From the NCBI GenBank assembly GCA_964007475.1, contig OZ023273.1:122683812-122747811 (forward strand): 64,000 bases of DNA, read 5' to 3'. The translations under genes were made by a program, and so were the position numbers. Positions within the stretch are counted from its first letter, which is position 1. Every line of letters begins with the position of its first letter. The DNA is from Hybos culiciformis. Its lineage: Eukaryota; Arthropoda; Insecta; Diptera; Hybotidae. This document shows positions 36,591 to 46,355 of the stretch, one piece after another. The notes beneath the pieces were generated by a model, which made no database searches, was not told where the DNA came from, and saw nothing but the letters and a program-made list of their open reading frames with translations.

Positions 36591-36616
36591 AGTCTGAAGG
36601 TGCCAGGTTCGAACCC
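36591..36616 (+). repeat. tRNA-like module R2, 3' half (mirror of L2)
   Basis: AGTCTGAAGGTGCCAGGTTC plus GAACCC preceded by a poly-A run, so the A-box half has been lost. The same truncated state in both arms shows the loss happened before the palindrome formed. Confidence 0.65.
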
Positions 36617-36896
36617 AATTATGATTTGTTTTTTTTTTAATATTTGAAATTTTTTTTACATAATAAAATGATTTGTACAAGTAATAAGACAAAAATTGTT
36701 TTTTTGTTAGTGGGTACTGGTATGACCTAAAAGACGAGGGCGAGCGGGGGTCCCCTTACTCCCCCACGTCCCTAAAATTTATTGGAACTGACAGATGGAG
36801 AAAATTAATAGTTTTTCTTGTTCCAAATAAATAAAAAAAAAAAAATGAATGGTTTATTAGAATTTTTTTATTATATTTTAGAAATCCAAAATCATA

Positions 36897-36963
36897 TGGG
36901 CTATATGGCTTGGTGGCTAGAACATCGGAATATAAGAGTGAAGGTGTCAGGTTCGATTCCCCC
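36897..36963 (+). repeat. tRNA-like module R1 (mirror of L1)
   Basis: GGGCTATATGGCTTGGTGGC ... GGTGTCAGGTTCGATTCCCC on the plus strand. It differs from L1 by a base or so in the anticodon-arm region (CGGAATATAAG against CGGACTATAAG). It is preceded by a TTTTAGAAATCCAAAATCAT flank like the other modules. Confidence 0.7.
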
Positions 36964-37430
36964 AATGAATAAATTTTTTTTTTTAATTTTTTTGAACATA
37001 ATAATTTTTAATTTTTTTGAACATAATTTTTTTATTGGTAGAATACCTATGTAATTTTTTTGCTTGTAATATTGGGCCCTATATATACATATATTTGAAA
37101 TTAAAAAAGTGTACGATAATTATGAATTCCTACCCAAAATTTTTGGTCTGGTAATCTTTATTTCACCAGAGCTACCTATTTTGAAAAATTTTTTTTTTGC
37201 ATATTTTGAGCCGGGAAAACCTATAATGATAAATTACTTGATCGATATCTATACTATCAATGCCAAAATATACCTATGTTGTTTCTCAAGGCTTTAATAA
37301 AATTATTTGTAACGAGTTTAGTGCGTCCAATATTATAAATTTGTTTTATAGGATATAATGTTTATAACTTTAGTGGTTACATGATCTCTGTAAAAAAAAT
37401 AAAACAAAAACATGAAACATGAAATGAAAT

Positions 37431-40100
37431 GTGATCACTTTTCTTACTTATTTTTCTCCCGGGAAATTCGTATTTTTTTTAGCGTTTATTTATACAAGTT
37501 ATACAAACTATCAATGTAAATCAAATTCAAGTAGAACTGGAGGGGTGGCATTGTATGTAAAAAATGATTGGAAAACAGTTAAATTACTCGAAGATCATAT
37601 TAAATCAAAAATGTGGCTGTTAGCATGTGAATGTAATTTTAATGGATCCAGTGTGGTAATTGTTGCAGTGTATAGATCTCCTAGTGGTTCTGTAGGTGAA
37701 TTTTTTGATTTTTTCAGGAAAAATATTGAGATATTACTAGAGAGAAATAAAAGCATTATTATTGCGGGAGATTTTAATATTGATTGGTTAAAAAATGAGC
37801 CTCAAAAGAAAAATATTGAAAGATTTATGAATGATAACTACCTAATGCAAAAAGTGTCTCAGTATACTAGAATAACTCCAAGCTCACAAACACTTATAGA
37901 TTATGTAATAACTAATTCCGAAAATGTAGAAGCTACAGTAAATCCAAAGGCAAAAATTAGTGACCACGAATTAATTGAAATATCAATAAATTTAGTAGTT
38001 GACAAAAACTATAATTATAATAAAAAAATAGAAATCTTTAAATATGACAAAGTGAAATTTTGTAAAGAACTAAATATTGTAAATGAATCAAGGGATTTAA
38101 CTTATGATATTAATTTAAGTGCAGAATTTTTGGTCTGTCATTTGAACAATACCGTAAAAAAATTTACTTATAAAAAAGAAATTAATTGTGATAATAAAAC
38201 TAATAAATGGTTTAGCAATGAACTAAGAATACTAAAAGCAAATAAAATACAGAAATATAACATAGCGCGATTAATTAAAACTCGAGAAACGTGGAATCAG
38301 TACAAAATTATCAGAAATCAATATACTTTAAAAGTAAAAAATTCAAAAAATAATTACATTTCTGATAAAATTAATAATGCCAATGGACAAAAAGAAATGT
38401 GGAGAGAAATAAAAAATTTGGTACTAAAACAAGAGAAAAGTGTAATCCAGAGTGAATGTGAAAATAATTTATATATAGCAAATAACTTTAATAAATACTT
38501 CATAAATAGTGTGGAAGAAATTAGAGAATCAATCGAAATTGTCCCTTATATTAACCATATTAAGCAAATGCAATGCAAATTCAAATTTGCAGAAATTAGT
38601 CTGAATAAACTAAAAGCTGTATGCAAATCACTAAAAAATAAGTCAGATAATGATAAAATAAACCCTAAAATGATCCTAGATAACTGGGTTTTTCTTGGGC
38701 CAAGGCTGCTAAACATAATCAATAAATCAATAACAACGGGGGAATTTCCAGAAGTATGGAAAGAATCTATTATATCACCGGTTGAAAAAGTTCCAAAAAC
38801 TAAAAAATGTGAAGAGTTCAGACCCTTAAATTCATTGCAAACTCTTGAAAAAATATTAGAAAAGGTCGTAAAAGAACAGCTAGAAAAATATATTGAGGAA
38901 AATAAAATTCTCTCACATTTTCAATCAGGGTTTAGGAAGAAATATTCATGTGAAACAGCGGTGAATTATATTGTAAATGAATGGAAATGTAAAGCTGAAC
39001 AAAAGAAAATAATTGCTCTTTTCTTAGACTTTAAAAGGGCATTTGAAACAATCGACAGGAATATATTGTTAAGGAAGTTGAAATATTATGGAATTGAGGA
39101 TAATGAACTGAAATGGTTTTCGAACTACTTATGTAATAGGACTCAGCGAACCAAGGTCAACAACAATCTTTCGGATCCAGAAGTTGTTCAATGCGGCGTT
39201 CCTCAAGGATCGATTCTAGGAGCCTTGTTGTTTATTATTTACATAAACGATATGCCTGAGGTAATAAGAAAATGTAAATACATATTTTATGCAGATGATA
39301 CTTTAATTTATGCAGAAGGTAATGATGAAGATGAATGTATAAGTAAAATTATGAGCGATATGAATGGAATAATTAAATGGTTAAACATGAATAAACTTAA
39401 ACTAAACGAGAAAAAAACTAAAATGATGGAAATAAATAATAGTTCAGATAAAGTAATTCAATTAAATGGAGAAATTATCGAAAAGGTAGAAAGCATTAAA
39501 TACTTAGGAGTAATCATTGATAAAAAATTGAAATTTTATGACCACGTTGATTACACATGTAAAAAGATAGGGAAGAAGATAGGATTCTTAAGAAGAATAA
39601 GGTGTAAAATAGATAGAATAACAGCTGTAAACATATACAATGTAATAATAAAACCACATTTTGAGTACTGCTCATCTATACTTTTTTCTTGTTGCAACCA
39701 AGGTCAAATAGATAGATTTCAGAAACTCCAAAACAAAGCTATGAGATGTATACTGGGATGTGGTAAACTCACACCAATTAGTTTTATGCTGGAATGTTTG
39801 AAATGGCTGGATATACGTCAGCGGTTAGAGTATAATTCATTAGTTTTTGTTTTCAAAATAAAAAATGGAATGACACCAGATTATTTAAAGCAACATATTA
39901 ATTATGTAGGAGAGGTGCAACCTTATCGATTGAGGAACGTGGGAAATTTTAGAATACAAATCCAAAAAACAACTGCAGCCCAGAATTCCTTCTTCTACAG
40001 GGGTCTACAATTATTCAACACTTTACCTAATTATATTAAAATTGAACACCAGTTTTCTAGTTTTAAAAGGAATTGCGTAATTTTTATTAAAAATAGATAG
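37431..40100 (+). CDS. LINE ORF2 remnant: endonuclease (partial) - reverse transcriptase
   Basis: One open frame of 889 codons. The first ~20 codons are read from palindrome-arm sequence, so the annotated Met is fortuitous. Element-derived protein starts near residue 21. An apurinic-type endonuclease domain lacking its N-terminal part spans about residues 37-190, with AGDFNID (112-118) and SDH (177-179). Reverse transcriptase spans about 440-720, with FLDFKRAFETID near 531-542, QCGVPQGSILG near 588-598 and the catalytic FYADD near 619-623. A C-terminal region of about 170 residues follows. There is no RNase H and no Cys-His knuckle in the visible part. The style of the RT motifs fits the jockey/CR1 superfamily; the exact clade needs a phylogeny. 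No stop or frameshift interrupts the 2.6 kb, so the insertion is young, but loss of the 5' end makes it non-autonomous. Confidence 0.9.
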   Translation: MITFLTYFSPGKFVFFLAFIYTSYTNYQCKSNSSRTGGVALYVKNDWKTVKLLEDHIKSKMWLLACECNFNGSSVVIVAVYRSPSGSVGEFFDFFRKNIEILLERNKSIIIAGDFNIDWLKNEPQKKNIERFMNDNYLMQKVSQYTRITPSSQTLIDYVITNSENVEATVNPKAKISDHELIEISINLVVDKNYNYNKKIEIFKYDKVKFCKELNIVNESRDLTYDINLSAEFLVCHLNNTVKKFTYKKEINCDNKTNKWFSNELRILKANKIQKYNIARLIKTRETWNQYKIIRNQYTLKVKNSKNNYISDKINNANGQKEMWREIKNLVLKQEKSVIQSECENNLYIANNFNKYFINSVEEIRESIEIVPYINHIKQMQCKFKFAEISLNKLKAVCKSLKNKSDNDKINPKMILDNWVFLGPRLLNIINKSITTGEFPEVWKESIISPVEKVPKTKKCEEFRPLNSLQTLEKILEKVVKEQLEKYIEENKILSHFQSGFRKKYSCETAVNYIVNEWKCKAEQKKIIALFLDFKRAFETIDRNILLRKLKYYGIEDNELKWFSNYLCNRTQRTKVNNNLSDPEVVQCGVPQGSILGALLFIIYINDMPEVIRKCKYIFYADDTLIYAEGNDEDECISKIMSDMNGIIKWLNMNKLKLNEKKTKMMEINNSSDKVIQLNGEIIEKVESIKYLGVIIDKKLKFYDHVDYTCKKIGKKIGFLRRIRCKIDRITAVNIYNVIIKPHFEYCSSILFSCCNQGQIDRFQKLQNKAMRCILGCGKLTPISFMLECLKWLDIRQRLEYNSLVFVFKIKNGMTPDYLKQHINYVGEVQPYRLRNVGNFRIQIQKTTAAQNSFFYRGLQLFNTLPNYIKIEHQFSSFKRNCVIFIKNR

Positions 40101-40217
40101 AGCTTAGTCGAAAAAAAATAAATAAATAAAATGATAAATAAATTGTAAAATTTTGTAAATAAAGTATTTCGTATACTAATATATATATAAATAAAAAAAA
40201 ATAAAAATAAAAAAAAA
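37489..40217 (+). mobile_element. 5'-truncated non-LTR retrotransposon (LINE)
   Basis: About 2.7 kb inserted into the palindrome arm. The arm sequence breaks after AGCGTTTATT (37481-37490) and resumes at TTATCTTATTAACTAC (40218), giving exact boundaries to within a few bases. The 3' end is an A-rich tract of AAATA/TAAA-type words and there is at most a very short target duplication. The open frame lacks the start of the endonuclease domain, the usual result of incomplete reverse transcription. Confidence 0.9.
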
Positions 40218-40449
40218 TTATCTTATTAACTACAACAGGATTAACAAATGCTTGTTTAAATACATATATACCAGGCACGAAGCGTGAGTTTTTCAATATC
40301 GGAAGCACACTAATAGAATTTAATATTTTTTATACTTAGATATAACACCATATTAAATAAGGTAAGATATTGAAATGATCTGAAATACATAGGTTCATTT
40401 TAATTATTTTGAAGTTAATTTAGGTACATTTAATGTTAATTATTGATCC

Positions 40450-40833
40450 GAATGTTTTTTAAGTTAATTTAATTTGAATTATTTGAATATTTAAAAATTA
40501 TATCGTCTTATTGTATCTTGAAATCACCAAACAAAATCAAATTAGTATAATAAATTTCCTTCACTCATTATTGAGTGAGAATGTTTTTTAAGTTAATTTA
40601 ATTTGAATTATTTGAATATTTAAAAATTATATCGTCTTATTGTATCTTGAAATCACCAAACAAAATCAAATTAGTACAATAAATTTCCTTCACTCATTAT
40701 TGAGTGAGAATGTTTTTTAAGTTAATTTAATTTGAATTATTTGAATATTTAAAAATTATATCGTCTTATTGTATCTTGAAATCACCAAACAAAATCAAAT
40801 TAGTATAATAAATTTCCTTCACTCATTATTCAT
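40450..40833. repeat. Three tandem copies of a 129-bp unit
   Basis: Units start at 40450, 40579 and 40708, each beginning GAATGTTTTTTAAGTTAATT and ending near CACTCATTATTGAGTGA. They are almost identical, which implies recent amplification. The unit ends contain the small palindrome TCACTCATTATTGAGTGA. Confidence 0.95.
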
Positions 40834-40864
40834 ATTCTTATACATAATTCCCTTTCCTAATTTA

Positions 40865-41403
40865 AGGCCGGTATTCAACTGAAGATAAAGTACAAGATAA
40901 ATTTTATCTTGAAAAGGAACATTATTGAGTGAGATAAAAATTGACACTAAATATATTTTGATAAAAACTACCTAAACAATTTTATTTTTAATTTACTTAC
41001 CTCCCAACTTTCATCCATTTTATTTAATTAATTTTACTAATATTATTTTATTTTATTAAATTAAACAATTATTTTAATTTTAATATTTTTTACCAATTTC
41101 AGTTTAGAAATTATTTTAGTTTCTGATTTTTGTTTGTTTTCGTCAAACAACAAACGTCAAATTCTTTTTACACGACCTAATGTCAAAATTTATCTTGAAA
41201 ATAATGTTCAAAACATTCTTTGCAAGATAAATTTTTGAAATAAAATTTATTTGAGTGAAAATATTTTCATACAATTTTTACTCAGATAAATTTCCATTTA
41301 TCTTCAGTTGGGTACCGATAAATTAAATTCACTCAACTAAAATTTATCTGAGATAAAATTTTATATGAAAAAGTTGATTTTATCTCCAGTTGAATACCGG
41401 CCT
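40865..41403. mobile_element. Harbinger-like MITE, 539 bp, TTA target duplication
   Basis: Terminal inverted repeats AGGCCGGTATTCAACTG and CAGTTGAATACCGGCCT are perfect over 17 bp, and inverted similarity continues inward. Both ends are flanked by TTA (40862-40864 and 41404-41406), the target duplication typical of PIF/Harbinger transposons. The interior is AT-rich with repeated AGATAAA-type words and no transposase. Confidence 0.9.
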
Positions 41404-42028
41404 TTAGACGGTAAATTTAGTGTCTCTGATATTAAAGGGAATTTAATTTTTATCCCTTCACATTATTGAGAATGCATAATCATTATTTGCTTTATTGAAA
41501 TTTAGTTTAACGCTTGCTATGAAATTTAGCTGTTAATAAAAATTCTATACAAAAAATAATGATTTCAAAAATTTTACTATGAGAAGAAATTTCAGTATTC
41601 AAAAGCGACATCTATACCAAAATTCTCTTTGAATGGTAAATTTTTTGTAATCATAATAATGAATTAAAATTTTGCATTCTTTCTTAATATTAGGAAGCCT
41701 TTAGGAAAATATGTACCTATTGTAAATAAAGCGTAATATAGGGGTAATTTCTATTGAATGCAGTATTTAAATTTTAACCTATGTTTTTATTTGTTAAATA
41801 TTAAAATGTTTTCTACGGAAGCACTCAATAAGTTCAATATATGAAGTATTCGTCCCTGATATATACATATAACTGTCTTGTCATAGTAAGTGGTAAAACT
41901 TGTTTGAAAATTAGTTGGGACTTTAGTGATATACCTATTATCCGGTGTCTAAATTTTTTATGAATGATCACAAGATTATGTTAATTCTATTGTGAAAATA
42001 AGATTGCACGAAAAAGCTGTGAATATTT

Positions 42029-42450
42029 ACCAAAACGAAGTACAGATACTTAAATTAAGAGAAAAATTTTAACTTTAAAAATTATGACGCTTTACGGAAA
42101 TTAATTAGATCAATCTGCAAAAATTAATTGACCAATTTATTGTCTCTCCCTCTTTGGTATTTTGTATTTGGCGTAACTACATTATTATGTTAAAAAAATT
42201 AAAAAAAAAAAAAATTTCATAAAATTCTCAGTATCGGGGGATCGAACTTGGCACCTTCAGAATTGTAATCCGATATTCTATCCACTCAGCCATATTGCCC
42301 TTATGATTTTAGCTTTCTAAAATAACATAAAAGAGCACTTGTCTTCTTTAATAATTAAAATCGCCGGAATTTATTTTAAAAATTTCTCTCTTATTTCCTT
42401 CCTTCCTAATCGTATTCATGAACCCGTTTATTTCATTCCACTAACCGTAT
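42029..42450. repeat. Second copy of the palindrome-core unit
   Basis: Starts TACCAAAACGAAGTACAGAT and follows 35442-35840 closely, with small indels. It lies only ~25 bp beyond the outer end of the right arm. It carries a minus-strand tRNA-like module (42236-42300). The placement suggests the palindrome was built from, or inserted beside, a pre-existing unit of the same family. Confidence 0.88.
42236..42300 (-). repeat. tRNA-like module X1
   Basis: Identical in type to module C: GGGCAATATGGCTGAGTGGA ... AGTTCGATCCCCC on the minus strand, with the same paired anticodon arm. It is tRNA-derived and not a recognised functional tRNA. Confidence 0.68.
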
Positions 42451-42536
42451 TAAAGAACAAAACGGAAGTTGAACTATATTATTTATATTATTTAGAAGAA
42501 TACTCTTTATATGATTTTAGAAAGCAAAAATTATAT

Positions 42537-42599
42537 GGCCATATGGCTTAGTGGATAGAACACCAGACTAATAAGTCTGAAGGTGCCAGGTTCGAACCC
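42537..42599 (+). repeat. tRNA-like module X2
   Basis: GGCCATATGGCTTAGTGGAT ... CAGACTAATAAGTCTG ... GGTGCCAGGTTCGAACCC. The A box (TGGCTTAGTGG) and B box (GGTTCGAACCC) are strong. The anticodon arm forms a 5-bp stem but with a 6-base loop. Upstream GATTTTAGAAAGCAAAAATT matches the flanks of the other modules, so the repeat extends beyond the tRNA-like part. Confidence 0.68.
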
Positions 42600-42913
42600 A
42601 ATTATGGTTTGTTTTTTTTTTTAATATTTGAAAAAAATGATGACGGCCGATTCTCAGAAAAATGATGACGATTCTCAGAAAAATTCTATATGAAAATGGA
42701 TTTTTACCCTCTACCAAATTTCTTCCAACGTCGCTAAAGAAGTATAAACTTCAAAAATTTTATAGACTACAAGCTGATTAAAACTTAATGTATTTTTAAT
42801 TTAAGAAATACATATTTGTATATTCTATTTATTTAAATTCTGATACAAGAAAAATTTTATGCATAATACTAATATATCATTAAAGTTAAAATTTGCCTTG
42901 GTAAATTCTATTA

Positions 42914-42954
42914 GTGCCCCTCCAGAAATTATTTCTAGATCCGCCCTTGCACTG
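42914..42954 (-). mobile_element. hAT-like terminal fragment, copy 1
   Basis: On the minus strand CAGTGCAAGGGCGGATCTAG ... TGGAGGGGCAC resembles hAT-type ends (CAG-GGCGGAT-TAG). No matching opposite end or 8-bp duplication was located, so it may be a relic. It is duplicated at 46511-46551 with the segment. Confidence 0.45.
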
Positions 42955-44138
42955 AATTCCAAATCTAAAAACATAAAATTGATTTTGTTATTGTCTCTTA
43001 TCAGTAAAAATTTAAATAAAATTTTCTCAGGCTATATAAAGATTTGATGTTTTTCTTTCTGAAACTTTAAATTTTTTCTTTGATGTTAAATTTTGTAAAC
43101 TGAATGATGGCAACTTTATTAGCTTGATAGGTGAAGCTGAAATTTTTTCCAATTTATTTTGCCTCGAATCTATGAAAATTCTTTTTGAAAAAATAATTCT
43201 CGCCCCGTCATTACAAAGGATTAAACTGTATATATTGCAAGGAAACAGTAAACGTTTGCAAAAATTAGGCACTATGGTTTTTTCAAAATTCGAAAAAAAA
43301 AAAATTATCAAAATTTTGGAATTTTCGCACACATTTTTTTTCATACAAATTCTAGTTTTTGTAGCAAAAAGAGGCACAAATTAATCACTGGTAATCATTA
43401 TTTTTTCGAAATTCAAATCCGTCCAGAAAAACCTCCTGATTCATGTTTGAAATTCAAAAATCAAATTTTCTCGAAAAGAATTAATATAATAAATCCAAAA
43501 TTTTTAGCACATATTACAAGAAAATAATGCTGTTTCGGTTATAATCTTTCTGCTTTATTTTAAAGTTAATTTTCCGCCTAGTTTTTTTTTCCGTCTGTAT
43601 ACAAAATAGAAACCATAAAAATAAAGATAATTCAATAAATAAATAATCGTTTAAATAACTAATATGACTTAATTATTTATTAATAAAAATGAAGATAATA
43701 CAATAAATGAATAGTAGGTTTTTTTAACTAATGTCAAAGAAAATAGAAGCACTAAGAAAGGAAACGCAAAATAAAAATAATATTAGACAAGAATAACATA
43801 TTTTTTTGTTTTGTTTTAATTTAATAATATGAAAGTAAGGAAGCGGCATTAAACTATATTTTGGGATTTAAACATTTCATCAAATTTTTTAATGACTTTA
43901 TAAAAAAAAATATGAGTGACAAATACAAATAAAAAAAAGTTAGTAAAAAAATTTTTTTTTGATCGTTTCCCTTCTTAGTCCTTTCTATTTTCTCTATAAT
44001 TTCAATTAATTATTCATTAATTAAAAATATTATATTATTTTAATAATAAATAATTAAATACTTTTTCTGTAAATGTTTTCTTCAGAAATGAATGTTTTGT
44101 TAGTATATTATTAGATCCATGTAAACAATCGAAATCAA

Positions 44139-45920
44139 ATGGATCTTTTCATTCTAAAAAGTGTTTTAAATTTTTCTACATATTTTTTTTACGATTTGAA
44201 TGAAATTCTTAAAAATGATTTAGAAATTTTAACAAGCATTTCAACTATTTTTATAATTTTTAACAAATCGTCTGAAAATAGTCATAATATAGTAAAATAT
44301 AATGTCAATAACATCAACGACAGTAAAATTTTACCAGTGATATTAATTTCCGAATATAATCATCAAAACAATAAAAAAACGTTCAATGAATTATTTTCTA
44401 AATTTACATTAACATTACTCTTTTTAGATAACGATTGGCATAATACTCTCAACTTGATGTACGTTTCGTTGAAAAATATAAGAAATTCTAATATAATCGT
44501 TTTTACTAAGAAACATTTAACAAACGAAAAAATTTTAGAATTGTTTACATGGAGTTGGAAACATAAATTTGTTAATTTAGTTTTAGTAACAGAAGGAAAA
44601 ATTTTGGGTTACAATCCATTTCCAAGAATTGAAATAAAAAATTTATCAAATTCAACAAAACTCTTTCCAAATAAAATGTTAAATCTATGGGGATATGAAA
44701 TTTCTTCACCCGTAATGTATGGACCTCCTCAATCATTTTTTGTTTATAATGCAGATAAAAAGAGAGAACTGACCGGTTGGAATACGATGCTTATCTTACA
44801 TTATGTAAAAACAATTAATTGTACTTTTGTTGAAAATAAAAATAATAAAACTACAGATCATTATAGACGTCCTCTTCTTTTAAAGTCTTTGGAGATTGGA
44901 GAAACAGAAATTGGATATCATGCACTTCCAATCACTACTGAACTAATGAATGAACATGACATATGGATGTCATACCCTATAACCTTAATAAAATACTGTA
45001 TGATGGTACCCTGCGCAACAGGAATTCCATTATTTAAATATTTTCTGTTGCCATTTTCATTAAAATTTATTTTTATTGAAATCGTCCTACTTGCATTTAT
45101 ATTGAAGCTTGAAAAGAGTATTTTAAAAGGTTTTCACATCAAAATTGAAATATCCAGTCTTCTTTTAACATATTTATGTCAGGTATTAGCATTGTCAACC
45201 AGGAAAATTTCAAAAATTTCGTGGTCATTGTCATTTTTTGGTTTAGTGGTGACAACTATTTACATAAGTTCTTTGACGAGTTATTTTACTAAGCCGGAGT
45301 TTTTACCTCAAATTGAAAGCATAGAAGATCTAAGGCAATCAAAAATTAAGTTAATGTTGGACCACGATATGATAAGATCGTTCAAATCATTGGGAGTTTT
45401 GCAGGACCACACTGATTTATTTTATGCAACTGATGCCTCAATATCGGATCAAAACAGACTTATATTAAACAATTCTTTTGCTTATGTACTAACTAATGAC
45501 AGAGCAGAAGTTTTTCTTGACCAACAGTTTTTAATGCATCGGCCTCGAATGAGATTGAGCAAAGTTTGTCCAATAAATACTCACAATGGTATGGGAATGA
45601 CGGTTGACTCATCGTTTTATGAAAGTTTCAATTTTTTTATTCTTCGAACTAAAGAAACCGGATTAACATCAATTTGGAAAAATAAAGCTGTATATATTGC
45701 AAGGAAACATGGCATTTTAACAATTTTCAGAGATGATTTTGTACAATTTTTTTCATTAACCTTTGATCATTATCGTATTGCTTGGAGTATCGTAATAATA
45801 GGATATAGTTTATCATTTATTCTGTTTCTGTTTGAATTTTTGTCATTTTATCAAACTATAAAATTTCTAAAAGTTAATAAAATGTCGGCTGTCAAAAAAA
45901 AAAATATATTCAATAAATAA
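44139..45920 (+). CDS. Divergent ionotropic receptor, IR-E (593 aa, single exon)
   Basis: Intact frame from ATG at 44139 (MDLFILKSVLNFS). It is nearly identical to IR-D over the whole length, with scattered substitutions, and its Trp codon at 44436-44438 (TGG) is intact where IR-C and IR-F have TGA. S1 carries LGYNPFP and GYEISSPVM, followed by TM1, TM2 ending SYFTKP, S2 with FLDQQFLMHRPRMRLS and VDSSFYESF (Ser replaces the usual Pro), TM3 and a Lys-rich tail. The 1.4-kb upstream region is shared with IR-F, so the two probably have the same promoter. The proposed role is as for IR-D. Confidence 0.92.
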   Translation: MDLFILKSVLNFSTYFFYDLNEILKNDLEILTSISTIFIIFNKSSENSHNIVKYNVNNINDSKILPVILISEYNHQNNKKTFNELFSKFTLTLLFLDNDWHNTLNLMYVSLKNIRNSNIIVFTKKHLTNEKILELFTWSWKHKFVNLVLVTEGKILGYNPFPRIEIKNLSNSTKLFPNKMLNLWGYEISSPVMYGPPQSFFVYNADKKRELTGWNTMLILHYVKTINCTFVENKNNKTTDHYRRPLLLKSLEIGETEIGYHALPITTELMNEHDIWMSYPITLIKYCMMVPCATGIPLFKYFLLPFSLKFIFIEIVLLAFILKLEKSILKGFHIKIEISSLLLTYLCQVLALSTRKISKISWSLSFFGLVVTTIYISSLTSYFTKPEFLPQIESIEDLRQSKIKLMLDHDMIRSFKSLGVLQDHTDLFYATDASISDQNRLILNNSFAYVLTNDRAEVFLDQQFLMHRPRMRLSKVCPINTHNGMGMTVDSSFYESFNFFILRTKETGLTSIWKNKAVYIARKHGILTIFRDDFVQFFSLTFDHYRIAWSIVIIGYSLSFILFLFEFLSFYQTIKFLKVNKMSAVKKKNIFNK

Positions 45921-46355
45921 GCTGATACCAAAAATATAAATCATTCAATGTTCTTTTGCTTCAAAGACATATAAGCTCAAACGTATATTTCATTAAAATC
46001 AAAAAATAGAGTTTGTTCAGATCCAACGACAAAATTTGTACAACGGCATTTGACCCTCTGCGAACTATAAAGAACTAAAACTTGATTATGTTGATAAAAA
46101 TTTCAGTGATATTTGGGAATACATAAAAAATTCAACAATTCATTCGTCTTAATATTTAATTAATTAAGCCGAAAATTAATAACAAAAAGAAAAATCGAAC
46201 TAGCTTCGAGAAAATTGTTTTTAAAAATTACTACAAAATTTAAATTTTTATTTCAAGGTTGGACGAAATATTAGTTGATAATAAAACTAATATTTCGTCC
46301 AACATTTTATATCTCATGTATTGACATTTTAGTTTGCGCGCTGCGTATACAAAAA
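45921..46355. other. 3' flank of IR-E
   Basis: Matches the IR-D 3' flank (32630-33050), including the short hairpin near 46257-46309. Ends at the tandem-duplication junction. No gene. Confidence 0.6.

Larger units (their letters stand above)
40272..41863. other. 1.6-kb insertion in the right palindrome arm
   Basis: This block separates arm positions that are adjacent in the left arm (33870-33880 region). It holds the 129-bp tandem array, a Harbinger-like MITE and AT-rich DNA. I see no coding frame. Its beginning (CCAGGCACGAAGCGTGAG) resembles the G+C-rich ends of Helitron-like repeats, so the whole may be one larger element with nested pieces. Confidence 0.6.
35966..42003. repeat. Right arm of the large palindrome, interrupted by two insertions
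   Basis: The arm sequence is present as 35966-37488, 40218-40271 and 41864-42003. Joined, these mirror the left arm end to end. The first break (37489-40217) is a non-LTR retrotransposon. The second (40272-41863) is a 1.6-kb block holding a 129-bp tandem repeat and a Harbinger-like MITE. The palindrome therefore predates both insertions. Confidence 0.92.
42755..46355. repeat. Tandem segmental duplication, unit 1 (contains IR-E)
   Basis: The sequence from ATTTTATAGACTACAAGCTG (42758) onward recurs from about 46358, with near-identity across 1.38 kb of 5' flank and the first ~100 codons of the IR gene. The junction between units (about 46350-46357) falls in an A run that also precedes the first copy, consistent with microhomology or unequal exchange. 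Unit 2 continues to about 48035, where the similarity switches to another IR paralog. Confidence 0.92.

Noticed and set aside
40450..40833. CRISPR array
   Set aside because: Contiguous long tandem units without spacers in insect DNA; not a repeat-spacer pattern.
34441..42599. Functional tRNA genes
   Set aside because: A and B boxes are present, but acceptor and T stems do not pair properly and copies are part of longer repeats.
43027..43384. 116- and 86-codon frames on opposite strands, repeated at 46.65-46.98 kb
   Set aside because: They appear twice only because of the tandem duplication. Both strands are open over the same bases, no family is recognised, and a hAT-like end lies close by.
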